NCBI GenBank assembly: GCA_018907035.1
Contig: JACCIC010000343.1
Span: forward strand, 165,818 to 229,817
DNA from: Sycobia sp. Sy_11
Lineage: Eukaryota; Arthropoda; Insecta; Hymenoptera; Epichrysomallidae
DNA length: 64,000 bases
Reading direction: 5' to 3'
Shown: positions 33,876 through 44,992 of the stretch, piece by piece
Layout of the letters: every line of letters starts with the position of its first letter
Position numbering within the stretch: the stretch's first letter is position 1
Translations under genes and position numbers: made by a program
Notes under the pieces: model-generated
The model's database searches: none
The model's input: only the letters and a program-made list of their open reading frames with translations
What the model was told of the DNA's origin: nothing

Positions 33876-35116
33876 GTTGTCAAATATCTCCCTTCCGTTT
33901 TTTTGCTCTTCATTCAATGCTTTATAAAAAGTGTTACAGTGGTCGGATTTACTTCAAATTTGCCGTTGTGTTCCATAATCTGTTTCCATCAAGATAACAA
34001 TTTCATAATACTCCTCTCGTAGTAACTCCTCTCCTTATTTGCGAAGAACTCGGACAGCCACTTTTCACAAGCCTCTTTTGAGTCCCACTTTATATCATCA
34101 AGGGCGTTCAACATGGACAGGAACAGGTGGTAATCACTTGGCGCTTTGTCCGGGCTATATGGCGGATGCCATAAAATCTCCCATCAACAAAGTTTGTGGT
34201 CTGGCGTTGTCCTGGTGGAACACTACACCCTTCCTTTTGGCCAATTGTGGACGCTTCTGGTCGATAGCCTGGTTCAAACGGTCAAGTTGTTCACAGTAGA
34301 TGGTAGAATTAAGCGTCTGGCCATATGGGAGCAGCTCATAGTGGATGATTCCCCTAATCCCACCAAACACACAGCAAAACCTTCCTGGCTGTCAATACCG
34401 GCTTGGCCACTATTTGGGACGGTCCACACCGGCCTTGGACCATGACCGTTTTGGCTTGATATTGTCCTATGTGATCCATTTTTCGTCGCCAGTCACCATC
34501 CGCTTCAAAAATGGGTCGAGTTCGTTTCATTTCAGCAGCACATCGCAGGCGTTGATTCGGTCCAGAAGGTTTTTTTGCGTCAAATCATGCGGCACTCAAA
34601 CATCAAGCTTTTTTTGTATTCAGCCTTCTGCAGATGGTTTAAAATGGTTTGGTTACTCACTCTTATCTCCTGGGTGATGTCACGAGATGCCACATTCTGG
34701 TCTAACTCGTTCAATTCCATGATTTGATCGGTATTCGTCGTCACAGTTCTTCCGCCGGCTGGCTTATCCATGGTGTCGTTTTCACAGGCTCTGAATCGTC
34801 AAAACCATTCCTCTGCGGTTCGAAGTGACTGCATGCCATCCCCAAAACACCATTAATCTCACGGAACGTTTTTCTAACGGATTTTCCTTTGACGAAGGAA
34901 AACTTTCAAATAGCGCGAATTTCGGCGTTAGTGAACTCCATGTTTACACGTCTATAACTTTTGAACGCAATATCCAAACTAATCATGCATAGCGTCGTCT
35001 TATACGTTATGTCAAGACCTTTCAAATGATGTATAGTATTGACAGATATGAGCTCTGTAGCATACATAGCCGCGAAATTCATAAGACAAAAAGGCAGAAG
35101 GGAGATATTCGATAAC

Positions 35117-35120
<4 letters not shown>
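33872..35120 (-). mobile_element. Complete but dead mariner element inside (TA)n
   Basis: Both TIRs are visible: TTAGGTTGTCAAATATCTCCC at 33872 and its near-complement GGGAGATATTCGATAACCTAA ending at 35120. Length is 1249 bp, right for mariner. Both sides are TA microsatellite (33823-33871 and 35121-35175), so the expected TA target duplication is present but cannot be told apart from the tract. Confidence 0.92.
33920..34941 (-). pseudogene. Mariner transposase, decayed
   Basis: Starts at ATG 34941 (MEFTNAEIRAI then a stop) and spans about 1020 bp, the normal length of a 340-residue mariner transposase. Recognisable parts: NTDQIMELNELDQNVASRDI and VSNQTILNHLQKAEYKK (DNA-binding region, near 34771-34580), HYELLPYGQTLNS, and VVFHQDNARPQT with the second catalytic Asp (34370-34155). 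The C-terminus is EKWLSEFFANKERSYYE near 34060. Multiple stops and frameshifts show it is inactive. A different mariner lineage from the element at 44993. Confidence 0.9.

Positions 35121-35175
<55 letters not shown>
35121..35175. repeat. (AT)n microsatellite, right flank of mariner
   Basis: About 27 AT units continuing the tract on the other side of the mariner. Confidence 0.97.
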
Positions 35176-35177
<2 letters not shown>

Positions 35178-35511
35178 TAGCTCTCGAATAGCTCTTCTGA
35201 GATTTGAAATATATTGTCCAATCTGTTCAAAACGACGAGGAGTCCTTGGAACGTTTTTGATGAGTAAATTACTGGTTGCACCTATCATTGTACTTGTAAT
35301 TCTTCCGATTACCTGCTTTTACTAAAAATTTCTGTATTTCTGTATCTTGGGTTGCTGATCGTGAATATCATAGTGGCTTTGTGCATATTTTGATTTTCAT
35401 AGATTAAATCAAACAACATCCATAAAAATGCTGGTTTTACAAATTTGTTTCGGAAACTACGACACATATCAAAAAATCCAAGTATATTTGGTGAAAGCAT
35501 CTACGATGACT
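35176..35511. other. Non-coding sequence, nothing recognised
   Basis: No recognisable protein on either strand. Confidence 0.5.
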
Positions 35512-35728
35512 CTTATGTGGAAAATCGCTCTCTCCCTCTCTCTGTCTCTGTCTTCTCTTATAAAATGGTTTTGTATGCCAAATCATACTCAACATAATTT
35601 GTGACGACAAATTATATTTTTGTTATTATACGTTATATTAACTTCAGAATTGACAATAAACTATGTTTTTTTTAGTTTGAACAATAAAAAAAAGATGGCA
35701 AAATATGGTTCTATACCAAGAACCTCGA

Positions 35729-35774
<46 letters not shown>

Positions 35775-35808
35775 TTGCTGCTTCAAAGCAGGGTCTACTT
35801 CGAAAAAT
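35512..35808 (+). mobile_element. Helitron-family cassette fragment
   Basis: CT-rich start, TTTTGTATGCCAAATCATAC, GTTTGAACAATAAAAAAAAG, (AT)n at 35731-35772, as at 6400-6660 and 52440-52720. The last 35 bases are similar to the reverse complement of the Helitron tail. Confidence 0.6.
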
Positions 35809-35973
35809 TGAATTGGATAACCATTATTAATGAAAGTCTCTCTTACTATCTGTAAATTATTTTGTCTAAAATCTTTATGTGACAATTTAATTGCTCTATC
35901 CAATTCAATTATCCAATTCAATTTATTAATAGATTAATTGCTGAGAGATTGTTTGACATTTATAATATAAGGA

Positions 35974-36414
35974 TTGTCTGAAAGAATAAAAAGAAATTTT
36001 CGGAAATATAACATTCAAATTTTCATTAAAAATAGCAATAATTTGAGTAGCTTGTTTAATAATTGCAAAGATAGGGATGATTTATACTTAAAATCAGGAG
36101 TTGTTTACAATATTAATTGCATGGATTGTGATAAATACTATATTGGACAAACAGGTAGATATTTAAAAAAGAGAATTTATGAGCATAAATTTAGTTTACG
36201 TAGCTCACATATTACTTCCGGTTTAAAAGAGCATTGTTTAAAGTTTTTACATTATTTTGATTTTGTGAATGTGGATATTTTGGAACATGGTATTAATAAT
36301 AAGTATAAACGGGAGAGTCTTGAAAGTATTCACATTTCCAGGAATCGAAATAATGTGAATTTAATGTTAGAGTCTGGTAGATTGGACAGTGTTTATCATT
36401 CCTTATTTAGTTGA
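35974..36414 (+). CDS. Penelope-like GIY-YIG endonuclease fragment
   Basis: Open frame of 146 residues starting MSERIKRNFRKYNIQ and carrying VVYNINCMDCDKYYIGQTGR and RIYEHK. It is nearly identical to the same region at 25620-26060. No stops. It is only the C-terminal nuclease module of the element, so it has no complete function. Near-identity with the other copy points to fairly recent activity of the family. Confidence 0.87.
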   Translation: MSERIKRNFRKYNIQIFIKNSNNLSSLFNNCKDRDDLYLKSGVVYNINCMDCDKYYIGQTGRYLKKRIYEHKFSLRSSHITSGLKEHCLKFLHYFDFVNVDILEHGINNKYKRESLESIHISRNRNNVNLMLESGRLDSVYHSLFS

Positions 36415-36515
36415 TTGGTTTTGGACAATTTGTGTAGAGGGGGAATTTATATTTAATTTACTAAATTTGGTGGTGGGGATGGGTATATATAGATTAGAAT
36501 ATAAGGTTTAGATTA

Positions 36516-36555
36516 GTCCCTGATGAGGAGCCGTAGCGAGCTCGAAACGTTGGAC
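36516..36555 (+). ncRNA. Hammerhead-ribozyme-like motif in Penelope tail
   Basis: Identical over 40 nt to 26162-26201: GTCC, CTGATGA, GAGC..GCTC, GAAAC, GTT, GGAC. Confidence 0.55.
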
Positions 36556-36771
36556 AAGTCTTCAATTAGGTAAGGGTGTTGGGGACAGTCAGACTGCACT
36601 TTACTAACAAAGAATTTTTTCAGCTAATATTTTATTTTCAGATTAGTCTACGGGGGTGAATGTAAACAAGGACAGTCTGACTGTCATTATAATTTTAATT
36701 TAATTTTTAATTTAATTTTTATTTTTAATTTTTATTTTATTTTTTATTTATTTTTATTTTTTATTTTTATT

Positions 36772-36803
<32 letters not shown>

Positions 36804-36850
36804 TTTAGATTGAATTGATTGGACTGTAAGACCAATAAAAAAATATTTAT

Positions 36851-37278
36851 TAATTTAAAAAAATTATCCGAAAATTTATTTTTAAAAATGTATTTGAAAA
36901 GCGCATGTAATATTAATAAATTTACCATATCAAAAAAGGGACTAATTTTCAATATTATTATAAAATACAATTCAAGAGATAATATTTATTGACTTTTTAT
37001 ATAACATACGTTGTTCTGGACACTCTTAATTCTTTCCGATACGACAACAACGGTAGGTGTCATGAAAAAAACTTTTTTAAATTTGTAGAAAAGATTTATA
37101 CTTTCTTTACTTTTTCATATAAAAGTTACGATGTATAAAAATTAAAAATTGTGAACAAATTACGATAGAAGATTTAAAAATATCTCAAAAAGAGTAAGTA
37201 GAATGTGGTCGCATTTCGGAATCTCGAGCAGAAACGGCATAAAATTACTGTTGAATGTAAAGTGATTTATTTATGCAT
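36851..37278. other. AT-rich sequence flanking copia LTR
   Basis: No coding signal. ATAAT directly before the LTR (37277-37281) matches ATAAT after the 3' LTR (42672-42676), a possible 5-bp target duplication. Confidence 0.5.
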
Positions 37279-37711
37279 AATCACTATACCGTAATTTTAA
37301 TATTTGTATGTCTCGAGTGTAATTAAGATATACTGTTATTAGCCGGTAGATACTTGGGCGTCATGATAATTATTGTCTGGACTTACAGCTACTTATACGT
37401 GCAAACTTGTAACTCTGTACGTGTCTATACCTGCTGTATTCGACGTGTTCTATCTTGCAGTGTTTTGCATGCACCAACCCGTATATATTTGTATGTAATA
37501 ACGTATGTGCGTGCTTCTTAAAGGTTTAGTTCTGTCTGAGCGATGATCAAGTAAGGTTCTTAGTTGACTGCGTCATTAAGAATCTCAACTGTCTGTATTT
37601 TTCATTATTGTATACTATTTTTATTTTAATAAACACAGATTATACCATAGTAGTTATTTATTTACCGAATACTTATTTGTATGATATTAATAAATAATTC
37701 TAATATCTGCA
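37279..37711 (+). repeat. 5' LTR of copia element
   Basis: Shared with 42245-42671 from AATCACTATACCG to AATATCTGCA. The downstream bases GGTTATGGGCCCAGT (37714-37728) match the copia-type primer site for an internal part of initiator tRNA-Met. Confidence 0.9.
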
Positions 37712-37730
37712 ATAGGTTATGGGCCCAGTT
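37712..37730 (+). other. Primer-binding site (initiator tRNA-Met type)
   Basis: GGTTATGGGCCCAGT directly after the 5' LTR, as in Drosophila copia, where reverse transcription is primed by an internal fragment of initiator tRNA-Met. Confidence 0.8.
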
Positions 37731-37873
37731 TATTGTGTCTACTGAGCCGGTATTTTCTTAAAAAAATTAAAATAGAAAAGTCAAGTGTGATTTCAGCGTT
37801 CAGATAGTGAAAAGTTCTGTGTTTAAATTATTGAATTTTTTCCCCAAATTTCGTGTAAAGCTAACTCATTATC

Positions 37874-38918
37874 ATGGCTGATAGAGAGTTTAATTTCGTT
37901 AAACTGAACGAACATAATTACACCATGTGGAAGTTCGGTATTCAAATCACCCTTGGATCAGTAGAACTCATGGACTACGTCTACGGTACAGAACTAGAAC
38001 CAGATAAAGCGACAAAGCTGAATGAAAGAAATGGAACAGCCAGTCGCTAAAAGCAATGGCCATCAATCTAGGTTCTGTAGAAATACGACTGCATCGTTAT
38101 GTCATAAATTGTACGTCTCCAAAATAAGTTTGGGAAAAACTTCGGCAGCGTATTGGAGTCTCCAGCGACCATCCAAAGTTAAGTGTTTGGCAGGAATTTT
38201 ATGACTTTAAAATAAGAGAGGGTGAAGGCCTGGCTCAGCACTTCAAAGATTTCGAGTGTATCTGCAAAAAGATAGTAGATTCAGGTGTTTGAGGCCTACG
38301 ATGGTTCGATCGCTAGAGCGAAGGACTACTAACTCGGTGATCCGAGTTCAAATCCCGGTCTCGGCCGATTGATACAGGCACCGCTGTAATTATTTACATG
38401 TGCTTTGTTTACAAACACATCGTAGACCTCCGTCGCTGATTAGCACCGATAATTGGAAGCATAAATAAAGCGACGTTAAATAACATAAAAAAAAAAAAAA
38501 AAAAAAAGATTCAGGTGATAAGCCATCTGATACAGCAGTGCAATTAAAAATTTTAAATAGTTTAACGCCGGAATTTTCGTCTTTCCGCATGGCCTGGGAG
38601 TGCACTCCTCAATCGGATAAACGAACAGATATTTTAATGAGCAGATTGCTTTGAGAGGAAAAGCACCTTGGTGAAGCAGAAGACAATATAACCTCACTAG
38701 CTCTTCAAATCCAAACCCTTCAAATGCAAGTATCTGATGGTAAGAAAACAGAGATGAAATTCGTTAAAACAAAAAGACCAGATAATAAGAAAGAAATACA
38801 GGATTTAAAGAAAAAGACGAAATGTGCCATTTGCAAGGAAAAGGGTCATTGGGAGCGGGAATGTCCGAAAAAAATGGAAAGAAAAATAACAATGAGAATC
38901 ATGCAGATTGTTATATAG
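37874..38918 (+). pseudogene. Copia gag, disrupted by SINE and stops
   Basis: ATG 37874 opens with MADREFNFVKLNEHNYTMWK, the typical copia Gag N-terminus (LNxxNYxxWK), and breaks after about 55 codons by frameshift. Other frames continue the region to 38277, where a SINE is inserted (38288-38506). Gag resumes at 38518 and ends with a retroviral-type zinc knuckle CAICKEKGHWERECPKK (CX2CX4HX4C, near 38825-38875). Gag would form the particle and bind RNA. This copy cannot. Confidence 0.85.
38288..38506 (+). mobile_element. tRNA-derived SINE in copia gag
   Basis: Inserted between two copies of AGATTCAGGTG (38277-38287 and 38507-38517), a perfect 11-bp target duplication. The head has an A-box-like TGGTTCGATCGCTAGAG and B box GAGTTCAAATCC, like a tRNA. 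An unrelated body follows, then GTTAAATAACAT and about 21 A. It would be transcribed by RNA polymerase III and copied by a LINE's enzyme. Full-length, 219 bp. Confidence 0.92.
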
Positions 38919-41900
38919 CTTCTGCATATGTTACTGGCGTAAGTTCTTTTTATTTGAAAACAACCGAGAATAATGCAGACGTGTGGTTGTCGGATTCTGG
39001 CGCGAGTATGCACATGACTTTTCGGAGTGATATTTTTACTGTGCTACATCAGTTAAGTCAAAATCGTTATGTAAAAATAGCTGATGATAAAATATTATCA
39101 GTAGCAAGCGTCGGTACCATAGTTATACAAGAGTGTGTAGACGGAAAACGTTTTGAAAAAGAATTTCAAAACATGCTATTACCGGAATTATGAAGAAATT
39201 TATTTTCACTCGTTACAATTAACGATAAGAAATATTCTTTTCATGCATATGAAAAGCATTGTAAAGTGCGCGATAAAAATAACATGGTCTACTCCCAAGG
39301 CGTGAGATACGGAGGACTTTTTCTAATGTTGTTTGAAGTGAAAATGCCTCAACAGTGTAATATTATTGAAGCAAAAGAAAATGTGCTAAAGCTCTGGCAT
39401 GAGAGTATGGGATATATAAATATACGTGCGCTGCTAAATACGAGTAACGTGCTGAATGATAAAAGCCTTCTACTAGAAAAGGATGAAAATTTTCAGTTTG
39501 AAACATATATCATGGGAAAGCAAGCCCGCAAATCGCATCGCGCAGTGCAACGTGAAAATATTTTCAAAGCGGGAGAGAAAATTCATTCTGACGTATGCGG
39601 ATCAATTAACATCGAATCTTCACGAAGTACTAAATATTTCGTGATTTTTAAAGATGAGTACACGAGCTTCACAAAAGTTTATTTTCTGCGGTACAAATCT
39701 AAAGTTTTAGAAAAGTTCAAAAACTGTGAAGAATGTGTGCATACACAAACTGGTAATAGAATAAAAAAGTGTTGTGCTCTGATAACGACCACGAATATGT
39801 TTCAGCTGATTTCCGTAAGTATACCGAGAATCGAGGCATTGTTCATGAATTTTCGTCACCCTATATTCACCAGCAGAATGGCAAAGCAGAATGCGAGATT
39901 CGGACAATCGTCGAAAGTGCAAGAATTATGCTAATATGCAGTAAAGTTGCACATGAATTATGGCCCGAAGCTGTCAACACTGCCTGCTATGTTATGAATC
40001 GTGTGATCACAAAGCAAGGAGATAAAATGACTGCGTTTGAAAAATCGTTCTCCCGAAAGCCGCAGATAATGCATATTCGCGTTTTCGGGATTGATGCCTA
40101 TTGAAATATTCACAAGGAGAGGCGAATAAAACTTGAACCAAAAAGCAAAAAGTTGATTTTCGTTGGCTACGAGGGCGAGTCAACAAATTATAGACTTTTG
40201 GATAAGAACACGAGCAAAATATATGTTAGTAGTGACGTGGATTTCAATAAAACTGAAATAAGTGATTCCAAACATCAAGGAGAGGGAATCTACCGTCAAC
40301 AAATTGATTTCGGTTTAGTAGAAAAAAAATGATTCAGCCACCGACATTGACTATCATCAACAAGCTCTTGATGCTCTGGATCCCCATCAACCACTCATTG
40401 ATGAAGGGAGAGATATTAATGTCATTTGCGAAATACCTCCACCGCAAGGGCGGCAACTGCGTGAGCTTCAACATCTGAATTTAATTAATCGATACGGAAA
40501 TCCCGTCGCACACATTGCACAGACTGTGCCAATGAATTTCCGGGGGCAATGTCGAGTCCAGATTCTAAAAAATGGGCTATAGCCGTGCAAGAAGAAATGG
40601 AAGCTCTTCGTGAAAATAACACCTGGACTCTCGTTCCACTTCCCAAAGGTAAGCGTGTAATAGGTTGTAATCGGGTATTTACTATTAAAAAGAATTCGGT
40701 AGACAACAGCGACAGGTATAAAGCTAGACTGGTAGCAAAAAGTTTCTCGCAGCAAGAAGGCATTGACTACTTTGAAACTTTTGCAGCAGTAGTGCACTAT
40801 AAGTCATTAAGAATTTTTCTAGCAATAGCGGCAAAAAGAGACTACGAGATTGCAAAATTCGACGTAAAAACAGCATTTTTATACGGAGAACTGCAAAAAG
40901 ATATATATTTACAGCAACCCGAAGGCTACAGAAATTAAATGCATGCCGATTTCATGTGCAAACTTCAGAAAAGTCTGTATGGCTTGAAGCAGTCTCTGCG
41001 GTGTTGGAACCAGAAGTTTGTAGAATTTTTGAAGAAATTTAAATTTAAAAATATATTAAGCGATAAATGCGGTCTTATTGGTGTTGTGGAAAATTATCAA
41101 GTGTACTTAGTGTTGTATGTCGATGATGGCTTAGTGTGATGTAAAAGTCAAAATGTCATCGATAGTGTAATAAGTTATTTAAAAAGTAATTTGAAAATAA
41201 CAAACGATAATGCGACTGAATTTGTTGGCATGGAAATCAAGCGCGATCGTTCAAACCGCATGCTTGTAATTAGTCAACAAAATTATATTAATAAAATTAT
41301 TACTAAGTTTCATATTAATGATGTGAATGCAGTGAATGTTCATGTGGAACCAGGATTATCTTTAAATAAAGAAACGAATGCACGAGCGTCGAATGATTGT
41401 AAACCTTACCATGAAGCAATCGGCTCGCTTCTATTTGCTGCAAGAGTAAGTCATCCCGATATCGAATACGCCGTAAATTATGCAAGTCAGTTCTTGAATT
41501 TTTTCGGCCAGACGCATTGGCAAGCAATAAAACGAATTGTCAAGTATTTAATCGGCACGCATGATTTCGGCATTACTTTCGGAAATAATGGAGATGCACA
41601 AATTTGCGGATACACAGATGCAGACTATGTTGGCTGCGTAGAAACTCGAAGATCGCGAAGTGGTTTTGTGTTTATGTTTAATGGTGGGCCAATTAGCTGG
41701 TCTCGTCAGCGAAAAAATATAGTATCGTTGTCAATCACAGAAGCTGAATATATCGCGTTAACGCATGGCGCCAAGGAAGCTATCTGGTTGCGCCAATTTT
41801 TGAATGAGTTAGACATACCGTGTAAATCTATTTCAATCTATGTAGATAACCAGCCAGCTATAAATTAACTAATAATGCGGAGTATCATAAAAGATCTAAA

Positions 41901-42244
41901 CATATTGATATTAGGTTTCACTTTGCTAGGAACTTGATGATCCGAGTTCAAATCCCCATCTCGACCGATTGACACAAGCACTGCTGTAATAATTTACATG
42001 TGCTTTGTTCACAAACACATCGTAGACCTCCGTCACTGATTAGCGCCGATATTTGGAAGCATAAATAAAGCGACGTTAAATAACATAAAAAAAAAAAGAA
42101 AAGAAAAAAAAGTTTCACTTTGTTCGCGAGATTGTTTGTCGAAAAGAAATTAAAATCAGCTATATTCAATGGAAACGATAGCTAGCTGATCTTTTTACCA
42201 AACTATTAGCGAAGCAACAGTTTTATTTTTTACGCGATCAAATT
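38919..42244 (+). pseudogene. Copia pol (protease, integrase, RT, RNase H), decayed
   Basis: Protease: DVWLSDSGASMHMTF (near 38980-39020) with the catalytic DSG. Integrase: pre-integrase LWHESMGYIN (39390), catalytic Asp in IHSDVCGS (39583), frameshift, second Asp in CSDNDHEY (39775), Glu in QQNGKAECEIR (39880). RT: NNTWTLVPLPKG (40615), FDVKTAFLYGEL (40858), stop at 40936-40938, polymerase box LYVDDG (41115). RNase H: YTDADYVG, SITEAEYIAL, YVDNQPAI, cut by a SINE at 41926 and resuming with LADLFTKLL near 42190. All domains are present in copia order, so the element was complete before decay. Confidence 0.9.
41926..42111 (+). mobile_element. tRNA-derived SINE, 5'-truncated, in copia RNase H
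   Basis: Flanked by GTTTCACTTTG at 41915-41925 and 42112-42122, a perfect 11-bp duplication. Shares the B box, body and tail with 38288-38506 at high identity but lacks the A-box part. The A tail is interrupted by G. Confidence 0.92.
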
Positions 42245-42671
42245 AATCACTATACCGTAATTTTAATGCTTGTATGTTTCGAGTGTAATTAAGATATACT
42301 GTTATTAGCCGGTAGATACTTGGGCGTCATTATAATTACTGTCTGGAGCTACAGCTGCTTATACGTGCAAACTTGTAGCTCTGTACGTGTCTATACCTAT
42401 ATTCAACGTGTTCTATCTTACAGTGCTTTGCATGCACAAACCCATATATATTTGTATATAATGACGTACGTGCCAGCTTCTTAAAGGTTTAGCTGTCTGA
42501 GAAATTACCAAGTAAGGTTCTTAGTTGACTGCGTCATTAAGAATCTCAACTGTCTGTATTTTTCATTATTGTACACTATTTTTATTTTAATAAACACAAT
42601 TATACCATAGTAGTTATTTATTTACTGAATACTTGTTTGTATGATATTAATAAATAATTCTAATATCTGCA
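42245..42671 (+). repeat. 3' LTR of copia element
   Basis: Partner of 37279-37711. Differences include a shorter TATACCTATATTC segment and several substitutions, indicating an old insertion. Confidence 0.9.
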
Positions 42672-43447
42672 ATAATTACATTACATACACGTTTAAGAAT
42701 TCATGAAAATATTTTACAAGAAGTTGTATCTCACATTCAAAAAATGCGGCGACTGTATTAAATAATTAGGCTCGAAATACATTCTCTTACAAATCGCATG
42801 CCAATCTGAATTTGACATTTTATAATCGTATGAAATTTTTTACAGCTTCTATACGTAGAAACAATGAACACCAGTTTCAAGATTTTGCTTGAAAATTTTT
42901 TTGTTCAAAATATAACCTAAAGTTTTAAAAAATTGGAAGATTTAGTTCTAAAATGTTTATAGTTCAAATTGATTAACTCAGACTAGTATCTAGCAACTAG
43001 ACTAGACCGTATCTACGTCGAGCTAATACAATTTACACTTTGTTTCGTCAATTAATTTGGAATGAATTAAAAGCAATAAATTGCTAAAAAATTTTAAACA
43101 TTCATAATTTAATTGTCCAAATAATTGTAACGTATCTACCCGTCAACTGAGATTGATTTTGAAAAGTAGTATTTGAATCTAATATTCTTATTTATAAAAT
43201 TTAAACGATTGAATTGTTTATCCTTTAAAGTTTTTAACAGTTAACATGTTATTTACTTCGCTTTTAAAGTTTAAATAATATAGCATATAAATAAAAAATT
43301 TCGTCATAGATACGATTAATGTAGTTAATATAACAATTGATTTCAAGTAGGATGGTTTTAGAGTAAATCTACTAATTTTTTCAAAATTCATGTGTGGATA
43401 GGTTTGAAAAAAAAATTTTTTCATCGAAATCCTCAAATAGGCGTTCA

Positions 43448-43505
<58 letters not shown>

Positions 43506-44688
43506 GCTGTGACGCTGTGAATCATTCAGACAATTTTAAAATATTCAAAAATCTCATGAAACCTGTACAATTTTAAAACAATAACCGTAAAACAATTCCA
43601 ATAATCAAATGACATTTCAGGATTATATTCAATTATTTCTAATTTAAACAAAAGAAATTATTGAAGTCAATTTTTACATAGTCAAGTATATGTAAATCTG
43701 TATGAGTACCAATTCGTGTAAGTTTCGAAATTATTACTCATTATTGTTGAATAAAAAAGTTGTTTGTTAAAAGTGATGAATAAAATCAAATTTACATAAT
43801 TCATTTGAGATTCTTTTCGACAACAAGAACTGTCATTTCGGATGAGGATTTTTTATCCTTATTCAATTACTTTAATTACTCTATTTACTTTTAAAATCAA
43901 CGAAAACCAAAAATATTTTTAAGACACCAAATAATGCTTCCCTGTAGATACGTGTCCGCACATTACAAATTTAAAGGAATTTTTGAAAAATTAATAAGCT
44001 GCAAACTAGATATTTTATGACCTTCTGATATGGTATTAAAATTACTTAATTTAATTATTCCCGTACAATTTTTGAATTGAAGAAAATAAAAGAAATTATT
44101 TAAACTATTCTAATATAATATAATGTAATAATTGCAAAAGATTCTGGATCAATAAATTCTGTAAAATGTAAAGGAAAATTACATATCAATTTTAAAGGAT
44201 ATAGTTATATATTCGTTATAACATAAAACGTATCACACATATTGTAATATTCTTACGAATCTAAATGTAAATGTATATGTAAACATATATGTAAACGTAT
44301 ATATACATGCAAATCTAAAAGCCAGTACAATATTCCGAAATTTCTCATGTAGTTTATTTATATTGTTATTAATTGTATAAAAATAATTACATTCATATTA
44401 ATATTTAATATTGGCAAAAAAACAATTGAATTTTTCTACAATGTTTGTACCATTTCATGTTTCTATATATTCTATATATTTCTATATATATCAACAGATT
44501 ATATAATACTTTTTGAAGGATTCTGATTTATGAGTTATATTTTGCCCTTAGAGAAATAGGAAAACTCTTTTGTCAAAAGTTTCTGAAAAATTTGGTTGAC
44601 AGAAATCCAACTTGAAGCATTGACAAACTTCAACTTGGCAAGTAAAGTTTATTTAACGATAATCAACGATCAGATGTCCTAATATATA

Positions 44689-44744
<56 letters not shown>

Positions 44745-44992
44745 AAATTGTTTTACGAACGTAAATGAAAAATTTTAGAACATGTAAAACTAATTTTTAA
44801 ACAATATATAACTGAAAATCTGATTTTTACACAAATTCAAATTAATAATCAGTTATTAAAAGGAAGTTCAATCACTATTTGGTGGGAAATTTGGTTTATT
44901 AATTTTATTTATTAAATAGATATGCTTTCATCTTGTGTATAAATCTCTATTATATTTATTCCTGTAGATAAGACTGTAAAAATATAATTGTA
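42672..44992. other. AT-rich sequence, no gene recognised
   Basis: (AT)n tracts at 43454-43503 and about 44681-44739. Otherwise no repeat or coding signal seen. Confidence 0.55.

Larger units (their letters stand above)
35809..36850 (+). mobile_element. Penelope-like element with 5' inversion
   Basis: The first about 95 bases (35812-35903) are in reverse orientation and encode RAIKLSHKDFRQ..NGYPIQF on the minus strand. The sequence then flips, and from 35905 reads on in the plus direction from PIQFINR onward. About 75 bp present in the 25340 copy are deleted after ..GACATTTATAATA. The plus part contains the endonuclease, hammerhead-like motif, and a full tail with an (ATTTTT)n region (36690-36810) ending TGTAAGACCAATAAAAAAAT. 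Confidence 0.88.
37279..42671 (+). mobile_element. Copia-type LTR retrotransposon, full structure, inactive
   Basis: About 5.4 kb: 5' LTR, primer site, gag, protease, integrase, RT, RNase H, 3' LTR. The LTRs are about 430 bp and similar over their whole length with scattered substitutions and small indels. Coding regions carry several stops and frameshifts, and two SINEs have inserted (38288 and 41926). No canonical polypurine tract is visible before the 3' LTR, and the LTR start is not TG. Confidence 0.92.

Noticed and set aside
34039..34677. Plus-strand frames across the mariner at 33872
   Set aside because: They are antisense to the decayed transposase.
38302..38360. Functional tRNA gene inside copia
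   Set aside because: It is the head of a SINE with a body, A tail and target duplication.
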